Below, piece after piece: positions 50,379 to 59,002 of a DNA stretch of 64,000 nt. The stretch comes from Alphaproteobacteria bacterium 32-64-14 (lineage in GTDB: Bacteria; Pseudomonadota; Alphaproteobacteria; Caulobacterales; Hyphomonadaceae), in assembly GCA_002280725.1 (NCBI GenBank), contig NCEM01000003.1, positions 34,252 through 98,251 on the forward strand, read 5' to 3'. Both the position numbers and the translations under genes were made by a program. The number at the start of each line of letters is the position of its first letter. Within the stretch, counting starts at the first letter, position 1. Below the pieces are notes generated by a model. The model was not told the origin of the DNA, made no database searches, and was given only the letters and a program-made list of their open reading frames with translations.

Positions 50379-53011
50379 GCGATCACGCGCGCATTTTGTT
50401 TGGCGCTGACGCGGTTGTGCCCGAGGCGGGCGGCAAGGGCGCGGCGCTGGCGAAGCTGGCGGCGATGTTTCCGGTGCCAGCGTTTTTCGTGATCGGGGCG
50501 GAGGCTTTTGATCAGGCTGGGCTGAAGGCTGAGGCGCGCGAAGAGGTTGAGCGGGGGTTGCAGCGACTGGGCGGAGCAGGACGGTTTGCTGTGCGGTCCT
50601 CCGGGCTGGAGGAAGATGGCGCATCAAGTGCGCATGCCGGTCAGTTTGCGACGGAGCTGAATGTTGCGGCGGCCGATGTGGAAGCGGCGGCGCATCGCGT
50701 GTGGCTGTCGGGGTTCACGGAGTCGCTGGCGGCTTATCGCGTTGCGCATGGGCTATCGGGCGATCCGCAGCCGCCGGCTGTGATCGTGCAGGTGATGGTG
50801 GCGGCGCGCGCGGCAGGCGTGGCGTTTTCGGCGGATCCGGTTTCGAGTGATCGCAGTGTTGTGGTGATCAGCGCGATTGTAGGGCTGGCTGACCGGCTGG
50901 TGGGCGGCGAGGAGGATGGCGACAGCTATCGCATCGGCGCGGATGGCGGAACGCTGGAGGCGCAGCTGGTGGGCGAGGTGGCTGTGCTCTCCGAGGCGGA
51001 GCGTAGCGAGGTGGCCGCGATGGCGCGGCGGGCGGCGGATCATTTCGGGCTGCCGCAGGATATCGAGTGGGCGTTCGATCATGCTGGACTGAAGATGCTT
51101 CAGTCGCGACCGATTACGACTTTGGGGGGTGCGCTTGAGGTGGAGTCATTCTCGGCCAAGCGCGTCGGCGCGCGTGCCGAGAATCCGGGTTCTGCCGGCG
51201 CAGGGACTTCGGGCAGTTCCGCACATGAGACAACCGGGATTCCCGGGATGCGCGCTTCGCGCTTACCCGAGAATGACTCTGCGAGTGAGGAGACGATCTG
51301 GGACAACTCCAACATCGTGGAGAGTTATCCGGGTGTGACGTCGCCGCTGACGTTCTCGTTTGCGCGTTATGTCTATGCGCATGTCTATCAGGCGTTCTCG
51401 CGGTTGATGGGCGTGCCGGGCGCGGATGTGGAGGAGCATCGCGCGGTGTTCGAGAACATGCTCGGGCGCGTGGATGGGCGCGTCTATTACAACCTGCTCA
51501 ACTGGTATCGCGCGCTGGCGCTGTTTCCGGGTTTCAAGGCGAACCGGAAATTCATGGAAGGGATGATGGGCGTCTCCGAGGCGCTACCGCAGGAGATGGC
51601 GGATCGCATTGCGCCGCCATCGGATAGCGAGTGGGAGAAGTTCATCGACAATCTGAAGTTCGGGCGTGTGGGGCTGGGGCTGGTCTGGCACGAGATCAGG
51701 ATCAAGGGGACGATTGCGAAATTCTATGCGCGGTTGAACGCGGCGCTTGTGCGGCCGGATGGCGAGATCGACGCGATGCAGGCGACGTCGCTGGCGGCGG
51801 AGTATCGTCTGCTGGAGCGGCAGTTGCTGGCGAAGTGGGATGCGCCGCTGGTGAACGACTTCCTCTGCATGATCGCATTCGGGCTGGCGCAGAAGACGAT
51901 GGAACGCGAGGGCGGCGATGAGGGCCGGGCGTTCCTGTCGAACATGCTGATCGGCCAGGGCGACATTGTTTCGGCGGAGCCGGCGCGGATGATCCGCGAG
52001 ATGGGCGCCATGGTGCGCGGACAGCCGGAGCTGGTGGCGCGGCTGGCGAAGGGTGATCGCGGCGCGGTGGATACTGACCCTGCTCTGCGCGCGGCGTTCG
52101 ATCGTTACATCGCGAAGTTTGGCGATCGGTGTACGCAGGAGCTGAAGCTGGAGAGCCGGACGCTGCATGAAGACCCGGCGCAGGTGTTGATGGCGATATC
52201 GGCGGCCGCGGCGACGCGCGGCGCGGAGACCGTGAAGGAGGCCGAGGGCGACCTGCACGATATCGTACCCGAGTTCGGCAAGCGCGTCGTGGCGCGATGG
52301 ATGCTCGACTGGGCGAAGGCGCGGGTGCGGGACCGGGAGAATCTGCGGTTCGAGCGGACGCGGTTGTTCGGGCGGGTGCGGCGCATCTGCCTGGCGCTGG
52401 GCGCGCGGCTGAGCGAGGCGGGTGTGCTGAATGACAGGCGCGATGTGTTCTACCTGACGGTGGAGGAGTTGCTCGGCGCTGTGGAGGGCGCGGCGATCAC
52501 GGGCGATCTCAAGGCGCTGGTGCGGTTGCGGCAGGCGGAGTGGGATGCGCAGCTGAAGCGGCCTGATCCGCCGGAGCGGTTCAGTGCGCGTGGGGCGCAT
52601 GTTGTCGGTGTGGCGGAGTTGTCGGCGCAGGCGCCAACTAACGTCACTGGGCCAGACGCGGGCGGCGAGACGCGCAAGGGGCTGGCGTGTTGCAAAGGCG
52701 TGGTGACGGCGAAGGTGCGTGTGATCGATGATCCGCGCGTGGAAGCGCTGTCGCCGGGCGAGATTCTGGTGGCGCGGCATACCGATCCCGGCTGGATTGC
52801 GGTGTTTGCCAATGCGGCTGGCGTGATCGCGGAGCGTGGGTCTCTGCTGTCACACTCGGCCATTGTTGCGCGCGAGATGGGCGTGCCGTGCGTCGTTTCC
52901 CTGAAGGGTGTGACCCAATGGCTCCGGACAGGAGACGTGGTGCGACTGGACGGCGGGGCTGGAACAGTCGAAAGGATCGGCGGGGCGGACAAGGCAGGGA
53001 CAGCTGCATAA
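50375..53011 (+). CDS. Dikinase-like phosphotransferase (PPDK/Rph-type, three domains)
   Basis: Domain order: an N-terminal ATP-binding PPDK domain (GGKGAALAKLAAMF, FAVRSSGLEEDGASSAHAGQ, QDIEWAFD...LQSRPITT) and a substrate-binding middle domain starting NIVESYPGVTSPLTFSF. A C-terminal phosphohistidine domain has catalytic His827 in ERGSLLSHSAIVARE. It lacks the PEP-binding TIM barrel of PEP synthase, so it matches rifampin-phosphotransferase architecture (878 aa). Substrate unknown. Residues about 257-301 are encoded by a palindromic repeat inserted in frame between the first two domains. Confidence 0.88.
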   Translation: MSDHARILFGADAVVPEAGGKGAALAKLAAMFPVPAFFVIGAEAFDQAGLKAEAREEVERGLQRLGGAGRFAVRSSGLEEDGASSAHAGQFATELNVAAADVEAAAHRVWLSGFTESLAAYRVAHGLSGDPQPPAVIVQVMVAARAAGVAFSADPVSSDRSVVVISAIVGLADRLVGGEEDGDSYRIGADGGTLEAQLVGEVAVLSEAERSEVAAMARRAADHFGLPQDIEWAFDHAGLKMLQSRPITTLGGALEVESFSAKRVGARAENPGSAGAGTSGSSAHETTGIPGMRASRLPENDSASEETIWDNSNIVESYPGVTSPLTFSFARYVYAHVYQAFSRLMGVPGADVEEHRAVFENMLGRVDGRVYYNLLNWYRALALFPGFKANRKFMEGMMGVSEALPQEMADRIAPPSDSEWEKFIDNLKFGRVGLGLVWHEIRIKGTIAKFYARLNAALVRPDGEIDAMQATSLAAEYRLLERQLLAKWDAPLVNDFLCMIAFGLAQKTMEREGGDEGRAFLSNMLIGQGDIVSAEPARMIREMGAMVRGQPELVARLAKGDRGAVDTDPALRAAFDRYIAKFGDRCTQELKLESRTLHEDPAQVLMAISAAAATRGAETVKEAEGDLHDIVPEFGKRVVARWMLDWAKARVRDRENLRFERTRLFGRVRRICLALGARLSEAGVLNDRRDVFYLTVEELLGAVEGAAITGDLKALVRLRQAEWDAQLKRPDPPERFSARGAHVVGVAELSAQAPTNVTGPDAGGETRKGLACCKGVVTAKVRVIDDPRVEALSPGEILVARHTDPGWIAVFANAAGVIAERGSLLSHSAIVAREMGVPCVVSLKGVTQWLRTGDVVRLDGGAGTVERIGGADKAGTAA
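51145..51277. repeat. Family B palindromic repeat inserted inside a coding sequence
   Basis: The ends GTCATTCTCGG...CCCGAGAATGAC and internal AACCGGGATTCCCGGG match the intergenic family B elements at 37.4 and 47.2 kb, with a different loop (GCGCGCTTCGCGC). It is read in frame inside the dikinase-like gene, adding about 44 residues. Confidence 0.85.
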
Positions 53012-53013
53012 CC

Positions 53014-54126
53014 ATGTCTGAGCAAGTTGGGGCCAATACGGACATCGCGAAGCGCGCGACCTTCGACATCATCCGCTATGCGCAGGCGTGGGAGGATGCG
53101 GACATCCTTGCGGCGGCGCTGCGCGTGAAGCCGGCGGACACGGTGGTGTCGATCGCATCTGCGGGGGACAATGCGCTGGCGCTACTGGCCGAGGGAGCCG
53201 AGCGGGTGATCGCGGTTGATCTCAACCCGACGCAGCTGGCGTGTGTGCGGCTGCGCATGGCGATGTATCGCACGCATTCGCATCAGGACTTTCTCGAGCT
53301 GATGGGCTCGCGGCCATCGGGGCGGCGGCGGCATCTGCTGGAGCTGGCGGCGGCGAAGCTTTCGGACGAAGATCAGGCGTTCTGGGCGGCGCGCAAGGAC
53401 GAGGTGGGCCGCTATGGCGTGGGCGGCGTCGGGAAATTCGAGAGATATTTCCGGACATTCCGCGAATGGGTGGTGCCGTTCATTCACACGCGGGAGGTGA
53501 TCGACCTTCTGCTGACGCCACGCGAGCCGGAGCAGCGCGCAGAGTTCTATGACAAGCGCTGGAACAACTGGGGCTGGCGCCAGATGGTGAAGATGTTCTT
53601 CTCGCGCTTCGTGATGGGGCGGCTGGGGCGTGATCCGGCGTTCTTCGATCATGTCGAGGGCGGGCCGGCGGCGCAGGTGGCGCGGCTGACGCGCAAGGCG
53701 TTGGTGGACCAGGATCCGTCGGTGAATCCGTACCTGCACTGGATCCTGAAAGGGACGCATGGCGAGGCGTTGCCGCGCGCGCTGGAGGCGGAGCGGTTCG
53801 AGATCATTCGCGAGCGGCTGGATCGCCTGGAGGTTAGGCTCTGCACGGTGGAAACGCTGGCGAGCGAGGGGGTGAAGGCGGACGCGTTCAACCTGTCGGA
53901 CATATTCGAGTATATGTCGCCCGAGGCGCATGAGGCGGCGTATGGGACGATCCTGGCGGCGAGCAATCCGGGGGCGCGGATTGCGTACTGGAACATGATG
54001 GCGCCGCGTCGCGTGCCGGCGAGCCTGGCTGCGCGGGTGACGACGAACAGCGAGCTTGAGGCGAGGCTGAAGCCGCTGGACAAGGCGTTCTTCTATTCCG
54101 ACTTCGTGATCGAGGAAGTTGTGTGA
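53014..54126 (+). CDS. DUF3419/BtaA-like aminocarboxypropyl transferase
   Basis: 370 residues. A SAM-binding Rossmann part (VVSIASAGDNALALLAEGAE, AVDLNPTQLACVRLR) is followed by the DUF3419 signature FNLSDIFEYMS and YWNMMAPRRVP. BtaA transfers the 3-amino-3-carboxypropyl group of SAM to diacylglycerol, making homoserine lipids. No BtaB-type N-methyltransferase follows here, so the product may stop at a non-methylated head group or use a different acceptor. It starts 2 bases after the dikinase-like gene, in the coupled operon. Confidence 0.88.
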   Translation: MSEQVGANTDIAKRATFDIIRYAQAWEDADILAAALRVKPADTVVSIASAGDNALALLAEGAERVIAVDLNPTQLACVRLRMAMYRTHSHQDFLELMGSRPSGRRRHLLELAAAKLSDEDQAFWAARKDEVGRYGVGGVGKFERYFRTFREWVVPFIHTREVIDLLLTPREPEQRAEFYDKRWNNWGWRQMVKMFFSRFVMGRLGRDPAFFDHVEGGPAAQVARLTRKALVDQDPSVNPYLHWILKGTHGEALPRALEAERFEIIRERLDRLEVRLCTVETLASEGVKADAFNLSDIFEYMSPEAHEAAYGTILAASNPGARIAYWNMMAPRRVPASLAARVTTNSELEARLKPLDKAFFYSDFVIEEVV

Positions 54127-55472
54127 GCCCCGATCTCGCGACCAGCCTTGCCAAGATCGCGGGTTCGGTCGCCCTGCTCGCCTTCGTGCTGTGGGTGGTC
54201 TCGCTATTGGCGAAGCTTCTCAAGATTGAAGCGGAGCTGAGCCGCAAGCTGATCCATATCAGCCTCGGGCTTTACTGCCTGACCTTCCCACTCGTGTTCC
54301 AGGAAGCGTGGGAGGTGGGCGCCACATGCGGGTTGGCGCTGGTCGTTTTTCTCCTGGCGCGCGGGGCAGCGGCGACAAGCCTTGGCGGCGGGCTGCATGC
54401 GGTCGAGCGGAAGTCCTATGGCGAGCTGCTGTTCGCGGTTTCGGTGGCGCTGCTGTTCTGGCTGAAGGACGGGCATTTTGTTTCAATCTCGATGCACGAG
54501 AAGGCGCCGCCGGGGCCTGTGCTGTATGTGCTGCCGATCCTGATCCTGACGCTGTGCGATGCAGCGAGCGCACTGGTGGGGTCGCGCTATGGCCGGCGGA
54601 AATTCCAGATCGAGGAAGGCTCGAAGAGCGTTGAGGGCGTGGTTGTTTTCGCTGTGACGGCCTGGCTGCTGTCGCTGATCGCGATCCTGCTGATGACGGA
54701 TATCGGGCGCGGGGAAGCCGTGTTGCTGGCATTCATCACGGCGGTTTTCGGGGCGCTGCTGGAGGGGGCGAGCTGGCGGGGGCTGGATAACCTGTTCATT
54801 CCGCTGGGGCTCTACTTCCTGTTGTCGAACCTGCTGTATCTGGGCGTGCCGGGGCTGGCGACGATTGCGGGGTTCTTTCTGGTCGCGTTGCTTGCGCTGC
54901 TGTGGGTGTCGCGCGAGCGGCCGGGCGAGGAGCGGCATTTTCTTGCGGCGGGAGCGACGCTGTTCTTCTGCATAGCGATCTTTGCCGAGCCGGCGAGCAT
55001 CATTACGCCGGCTGTGGCGGTGGCGACCTACGTAGCGGCGGCGGCTGTGCGAAATGGCGACCGGCCAGCGTTCGATGCGCTGACGCTGCTGCTCGTGATC
55101 CTCGCGATCGCCATGATGTTCTTCGTGGTGAGCCATGTGGCGCGCATCGACACGATCTTCGGGTTCAATCTATCATTTGCTGCGCTGTCGGCCGGGATAT
55201 CAGCGCGGTTCGCGCAGAGGAGCTGGCGCATCGTGTTGGTGGTCATGCTGGCGTGGGCGGCGATGTCGGTGCGGACGTATTGGTCCGAGGCGCAGAGCCC
55301 GCCGGCGCTAGTCTTCACGCTGGCGGGACTTGGCGGCATCATCGTGGTGGCAGTCGCAGGATGGCTGATCCGCCATCGCGACCATGGGAGGCCGTGGGTG
55401 ATGCTGGGAGCATTGAGCATGATGATCGGGCTCGCGTTCATTCCGCTGTCCATTCCGCTGATGCTTTCCTGA
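54123..55472 (+). CDS. Phytol/dolichol kinase-like membrane protein (CTP-dependent kinase family)
   Basis: The 449-residue polytopic protein has the signature blocks of the VTE5/Sec59/phosphatidate cytidylyltransferase superfamily: ELSRKLIHISLGLY, ILTLCDAASALVGSRYGRRK followed by EGSKSVEGVVVFAVTAW and EGASWRGLDNLFIPLG. Members phosphorylate phytol or polyprenols with CTP. A polyprenol or phytol kinase role fits the UbiA gene two genes upstream. About 12 helices are predicted, and the last third is extra relative to short VTE5 proteins. GTG overlaps the BtaA-like stop (GTGA). Confidence 0.8.
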   Translation: MSPDLATSLAKIAGSVALLAFVLWVVSLLAKLLKIEAELSRKLIHISLGLYCLTFPLVFQEAWEVGATCGLALVVFLLARGAAATSLGGGLHAVERKSYGELLFAVSVALLFWLKDGHFVSISMHEKAPPGPVLYVLPILILTLCDAASALVGSRYGRRKFQIEEGSKSVEGVVVFAVTAWLLSLIAILLMTDIGRGEAVLLAFITAVFGALLEGASWRGLDNLFIPLGLYFLLSNLLYLGVPGLATIAGFFLVALLALLWVSRERPGEERHFLAAGATLFFCIAIFAEPASIITPAVAVATYVAAAAVRNGDRPAFDALTLLLVILAIAMMFFVVSHVARIDTIFGFNLSFAALSAGISARFAQRSWRIVLVVMLAWAAMSVRTYWSEAQSPPALVFTLAGLGGIIVVAVAGWLIRHRDHGRPWVMLGALSMMIGLAFIPLSIPLMLS

Positions 55473-55483
55473 AGGGTCCTGGC

Positions 55484-56323
55484 ATGAGCGCGGTGGAGAT
55501 CATGACGGGCGACGGGGCGAGCCTTGCAATCTATCGCGATGCGCCGTCGTTGGACGGGGCGCGGACGGCGGCGCTGGGACAGTTCCAGTGCGAGAACGCC
55601 GAGGCTGGCGCGGAGCTGATCCGGGCTGCGATGGAGCGGCTGAAGGGCGAGGGATTCGGCGCTGTGCTGGGGCCGATGGATGGGAATACGTGGGGCAAGC
55701 ATCGGCTGGTGGTGGACAGCGATGGGCGGCCGGCTTTCCTGATGGAGCCGAGTAATCCGGCGCATTATGTGCCAGCGTTCGAGGCTTCGGGGCTGGGGAT
55801 CGTGTCGCGCTATGTTTCGGCTGTGCGACCGGCCAGCATTGCACCGGGTGAATCGGCGGCGCCGGCGGGGTTGCGGTTACGGGCGTTTGACGCGGCGCGG
55901 GCGGAAGCGGAACTGACGCGCATTCATGCGCTGTCTCTGGCGGCGTTCTCGTCGAACCATTTCTATCAGCCGATTTCGCTGGAGGATTTCCTCGCGAGCT
56001 ATCGGCCTGTGCTGGGCGCCATTGATCCGGCGCTGGTGTTGGTGGCGGATGATGCAGCGGGGGAGTTGGCGGCGTTTCTGTTCGCGCTGCCCAACTATGC
56101 CGAGGGGAAGACGCCTAAATCCGTGATCCTCAAGACGTATGCGTCGCGGGTGAAGGGCGCGGGGTCGATGCTGGCGAATGAGTTCCATGCGCGGGCGCAG
56201 GCGCGCGGGTTTAGTGATGTGATCCATGCGCTGATGCATGAGGCCAATCTTTCGGCGCTGCATTCGGACAAGACGGGGGGCAAGGTGTTCCGGCGGTATG
56301 CACTGTGGGGCGGAAGGCTTTGA
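55484..56323 (+). CDS. GNAT-like protein
   Basis: The 279-residue product has a C-terminal acetyltransferase-like half (LTRIHALSLAAFSSNHFYQP, LVLVADDAAGELAAFLFALP, HALMHEANLSALHSDKTGGK). An N-terminal half follows the same fold weakly (RAAMERLKGEGFGAVLGPMD). It is likely an acyltransferase or an accessory in lipid assembly; its substrate cannot be stated. It starts 11 bases after the kinase gene and ends overlapping the ligase gene by 19 bases. ATG at 55484. Confidence 0.85.
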   Translation: MSAVEIMTGDGASLAIYRDAPSLDGARTAALGQFQCENAEAGAELIRAAMERLKGEGFGAVLGPMDGNTWGKHRLVVDSDGRPAFLMEPSNPAHYVPAFEASGLGIVSRYVSAVRPASIAPGESAAPAGLRLRAFDAARAEAELTRIHALSLAAFSSNHFYQPISLEDFLASYRPVLGAIDPALVLVADDAAGELAAFLFALPNYAEGKTPKSVILKTYASRVKGAGSMLANEFHARAQARGFSDVIHALMHEANLSALHSDKTGGKVFRRYALWGGRL

Positions 56324-57732
56324 ATCTGGTCGAGGCCTTCCTCGCGCGGGTGGAAGCGCGGCCGGATGCGGCGGCGATCATTGCGCCGGATGGGCGGGTG
56401 ACGACGTATGCGGAGCTGGCGCGGGCGTCGAACACGCGGGCGCGGGCTTGGGCAAGGGCCGGGATTGGCGCGGGCGATGTTGTGCTGATCGCGCGCGGGG
56501 TTTCGGTGGAGTTGTATGAGACGTTGCTGGCGGTGTTCCGGCTGGGCGCGGTGGCGATGTTTCCGGAGCCTGCGGCGGGGCTGAAGGGGTTGCGGCTGGC
56601 GGTGGAGGCGGCGCAGCCGAAGGCGGTGGCGACGACGGCGCTGGGGCATGTGATCCGGTTCGGGTTTCGCGAGTTGCGGGCGCTGAAGGGACTGCGGGAG
56701 CCGGGGGATGACGATGTGGGCGAGGAGGTGCTGGCGCATCTGTCGGATGAATCGCCTGCCCTGATCACCTTCACGTCTGGTTCGACGGGGCGGCCGAAGG
56801 GCATTGTGCGGTCGGCCGCGTTCCTGATGTTGCAGCATGAATTGCTGGAGCATGTGCGGCGGACGAAGCCGGGGGATGTCGATCTTATCTCGCTGCCGGT
56901 GTTCATCCTGTCGAACCTTGCGGCGGGGGCTGCGAGCGTGATCCCGGCGGGAAAGCTGACGCGGCCGGCGAAGCTGGATGGCGCGCGGTTGCGGGCGCAG
57001 ATGGCGGCGTGCGGGGTCAATCGCATCGTGGGGCCGCCAGCGGTGGTGGCGCGGATCGTCGAGGGCGCGGTGATGCCGAAGCTGGAGGCGATCTTCACGG
57101 GCGGCGGGCCTGTGTTTCCGAACCTGATGCGGGCGGCGGCGAAGGCGGCGCCGAATGCGGAGATCCATGCGGTGTACGGTTCGACCGAGGCGGAACCGAT
57201 TGCGCATGTGCAACTCGCGGACATTGCCGAGGCGGACTGGGCGGCGATGGCGAGTGGTGGCGGGCTGCTGGCCGGCAAGCCGATTGCGGAGATCCGCGTG
57301 GAGCTGCGCGACCATGAAGTGTTCGTCGCGGGGCCGCATGTGAACCGGGGCTATCTCGACAAGCGCGACGATGCGTCGACGAAGTCGGAGCACAATGGCG
57401 TGTTGTGGCATCGCACCGGGGATGCGGCGCGCTTGGATGAGCAAGGACGGCTGTGGCTGCTGGGGCGGCGCGAGGCGGCGAGCGGTGGACTGTTTCCGTT
57501 TGCGGTGGAGACGGCGGCGTTGAGCTGGCCGGGCGTCAAGCGCGCAGCGTTGCTGGCGGGAAGCCCGCGGGCGAAGCTGGCGCTGGAGGGCGATGGGCTG
57601 GATGCGGCGGAGATGCAGCGGCGGGCGGCGGCGATGGGCGCGATTGATGCGGTGATCGTGAAGGAGGTGCCGCTCGACAAGCGACATAATTCGAAGATCG
57701 ATTATGGGCGGCTGAATGCGATGCTTGCATGA
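56305..57732 (+). CDS. AMP-binding (acyl-CoA synthetase-like) protein
   Basis: The 475-residue adenylate-forming enzyme shows the A3 P-loop (LITFTSGSTGRPKG), the A5 motif VYGSTEAEPIA, HRTGDAARLDEQGRLWLLGR and the A10 lysine region PLDKRHNSKIDYGRL. It is shorter than typical long-chain acyl-CoA synthetases. It activates a carboxylic acid as adenylate, for loading to CoA or directly to an amine or alcohol. The GTG at 56305 overlaps the GNAT gene by 19 bases; TTG at 56320 is an alternative start. Substrate unknown. Confidence 0.88.
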   Translation: MGRKALNLVEAFLARVEARPDAAAIIAPDGRVTTYAELARASNTRARAWARAGIGAGDVVLIARGVSVELYETLLAVFRLGAVAMFPEPAAGLKGLRLAVEAAQPKAVATTALGHVIRFGFRELRALKGLREPGDDDVGEEVLAHLSDESPALITFTSGSTGRPKGIVRSAAFLMLQHELLEHVRRTKPGDVDLISLPVFILSNLAAGAASVIPAGKLTRPAKLDGARLRAQMAACGVNRIVGPPAVVARIVEGAVMPKLEAIFTGGGPVFPNLMRAAAKAAPNAEIHAVYGSTEAEPIAHVQLADIAEADWAAMASGGGLLAGKPIAEIRVELRDHEVFVAGPHVNRGYLDKRDDASTKSEHNGVLWHRTGDAARLDEQGRLWLLGRREAASGGLFPFAVETAALSWPGVKRAALLAGSPRAKLALEGDGLDAAEMQRRAAAMGAIDAVIVKEVPLDKRHNSKIDYGRLNAMLA

Positions 57733-58127
57733 GCGCGGCGGCACGCACGCGGGTATGGCTGGCCTGGGGCTTTGTTTTCGGGGCGGTGAGCCATGTGGCG
57801 TGGACGCTGGTGAATGGCGACCTCTGGTATTACGGCCCGGCGCCGAGCTGGGCGCCGTGGTTCTGGTACGGGATATGTCTGGTGGATTTCGTGGTGTTCT
57901 GGCTGCTGTTGAAGCGGCCGCGCGCGGGGATCGCGCTTGCAGTCATGACGATGATCACGACGCTGATCGTCAACTGGACACAGTTTCCGACGTTTGAGTA
58001 CACGTTCAACTATGTGCTGATCGGCCTGACCGTGTTCGGCGTGATCGTGTTCGCGCTGGCGCCGTGGTTGTGGCGGAGGTCGCCGTGGCGGTTCAGTCCG
58101 CAGTCTTCAGCACATACCGCCGGTTGA
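57729..58127 (+). CDS. Small membrane protein (last gene of the lipid operon)
   Basis: The 132-residue product has four hydrophobic helices (LAWGFVFGAVSHVAWTLVNG, WFWYGICLVDFVVFWLLL, IALAVMTMITTLIV, YVLIGLTVFGVIVFALAPWL) with short basic loops. It resembles small integral membrane proteins of unknown function. ATG overlaps the ligase stop by 4 bases (ATGA), and the gene converges by 35 bases on the carbonic anhydrase. Possibly a membrane chaperone or a transfer subunit of the pathway; that is speculation. Confidence 0.8.
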   Translation: MSAAARTRVWLAWGFVFGAVSHVAWTLVNGDLWYYGPAPSWAPWFWYGICLVDFVVFWLLLKRPRAGIALAVMTMITTLIVNWTQFPTFEYTFNYVLIGLTVFGVIVFALAPWLWRRSPWRFSPQSSAHTAG

Positions 58128-58899
58128 GCGGTTGCACCGGCCGCGCATTGTGCGGGAACAGCGCGGCGAAGGCGGCGATCTGGCTGGCTGACGCTGTGAC
58201 CGGCGTGGCCATCACGGTCCAGCGCACTGTCTCGGAACAAGGCGGCGTCGTGAGAGAGCCTTCATAGCGGAAGGCCGAGCCGCCTGTGGGCATGAAGACG
58301 GCGGCGTCGATGTTGAAGGCGACGGCGGCCTTGCCCTCGCGGCCCGGAGCGGTGGCCCAGATTGAATCGAGGTTGGGGTTGGCCGAGCCCTCGAGGAACA
58401 TCACGCCGATGACGGCGAGATCGCCGTCGCTGGACGCGTGGACGAAGTGCGCTTCGAGGGGGAACTGCTTGCCGTCGATCGTGTGTTCGGACGGGTGATG
58501 GAAGTGGAACTGTTTGAGCGTGTAGTCCTTGCCGTCGAGCGTGACGCTGCCGCCTTCGGGGACGTCGACCTGGATGGTGTGGCCGTTGTTGACGACCATG
58601 GCGCCGCCCGTCGGGATCCAGCGTGCGGCGGGCGCGGGAATGCTGGCGGGCATGGCTCCGGAAAGATCGATGGGCGATTGCTGGCGGCCGGTGGCGCAGG
58701 CGGCATTGCCGGCCGAGAGCTCGCCCCAGTGTTCGGGACCGCCCTCGCCGCCATAGGTCCAGTGGGCGGGGTGGCTTGAGGTGGGCTCGGCAGGCGCGGG
58801 AGAGGCGTGGGAGTCTTTGGGCGGATCGACGAAAGCAGCCGTCAGCGTGGCCATGGCCAGCGCGCTTAGCAGCAGGGATGCGCGGATCGATACCGTCAT
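58093..58899 (-). CDS. Alpha-type carbonic anhydrase
   Basis: A signal peptide (about residues 1-22) leads to an alpha-CA domain. Zinc ligands are His132 and His134 in KQFHFHHPSEH and His151 in LEAHFVHAS; GRQQSPIDL and SLTTPPCSETVRWTV are also family features. It hydrates CO2 in the periplasm. Length 268 residues, with the two Cys in NAACATG and PPCSE positioned to form the usual disulfide. It is opposite the operon end and overlaps it by 35 bases. Confidence 0.95.
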   Translation of the reverse strand: MTVSIRASLLLSALAMATLTAAFVDPPKDSHASPAPAEPTSSHPAHWTYGGEGGPEHWGELSAGNAACATGRQQSPIDLSGAMPASIPAPAARWIPTGGAMVVNNGHTIQVDVPEGGSVTLDGKDYTLKQFHFHHPSEHTIDGKQFPLEAHFVHASSDGDLAVIGVMFLEGSANPNLDSIWATAPGREGKAAVAFNIDAAVFMPTGGSAFRYEGSLTTPPCSETVRWTVMATPVTASASQIAAFAALFPHNARPVQPLNRRYVLKTAD

Positions 58900-59002
58900 G
58901 GTTCCAGATATTGCGATGTCATGGCCAACAATTCGTTAATTGCAGGGCGGGGCCGGTTAACGTGCGCGGGACAAGCGACGCAGCAGCGCCTATCTATGGG
59001 CG

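Noticed and set aside
51584..52780. 398-codon minus-strand frame opposite the dikinase-like gene
   Set aside because: No family features and a composition typical of antisense frames; the plus strand is clearly coding.
56095..57744. 549-codon minus-strand frame opposite the AMP-ligase
   Set aside because: Extremely Arg-rich shadow of a well-supported adenylation enzyme.
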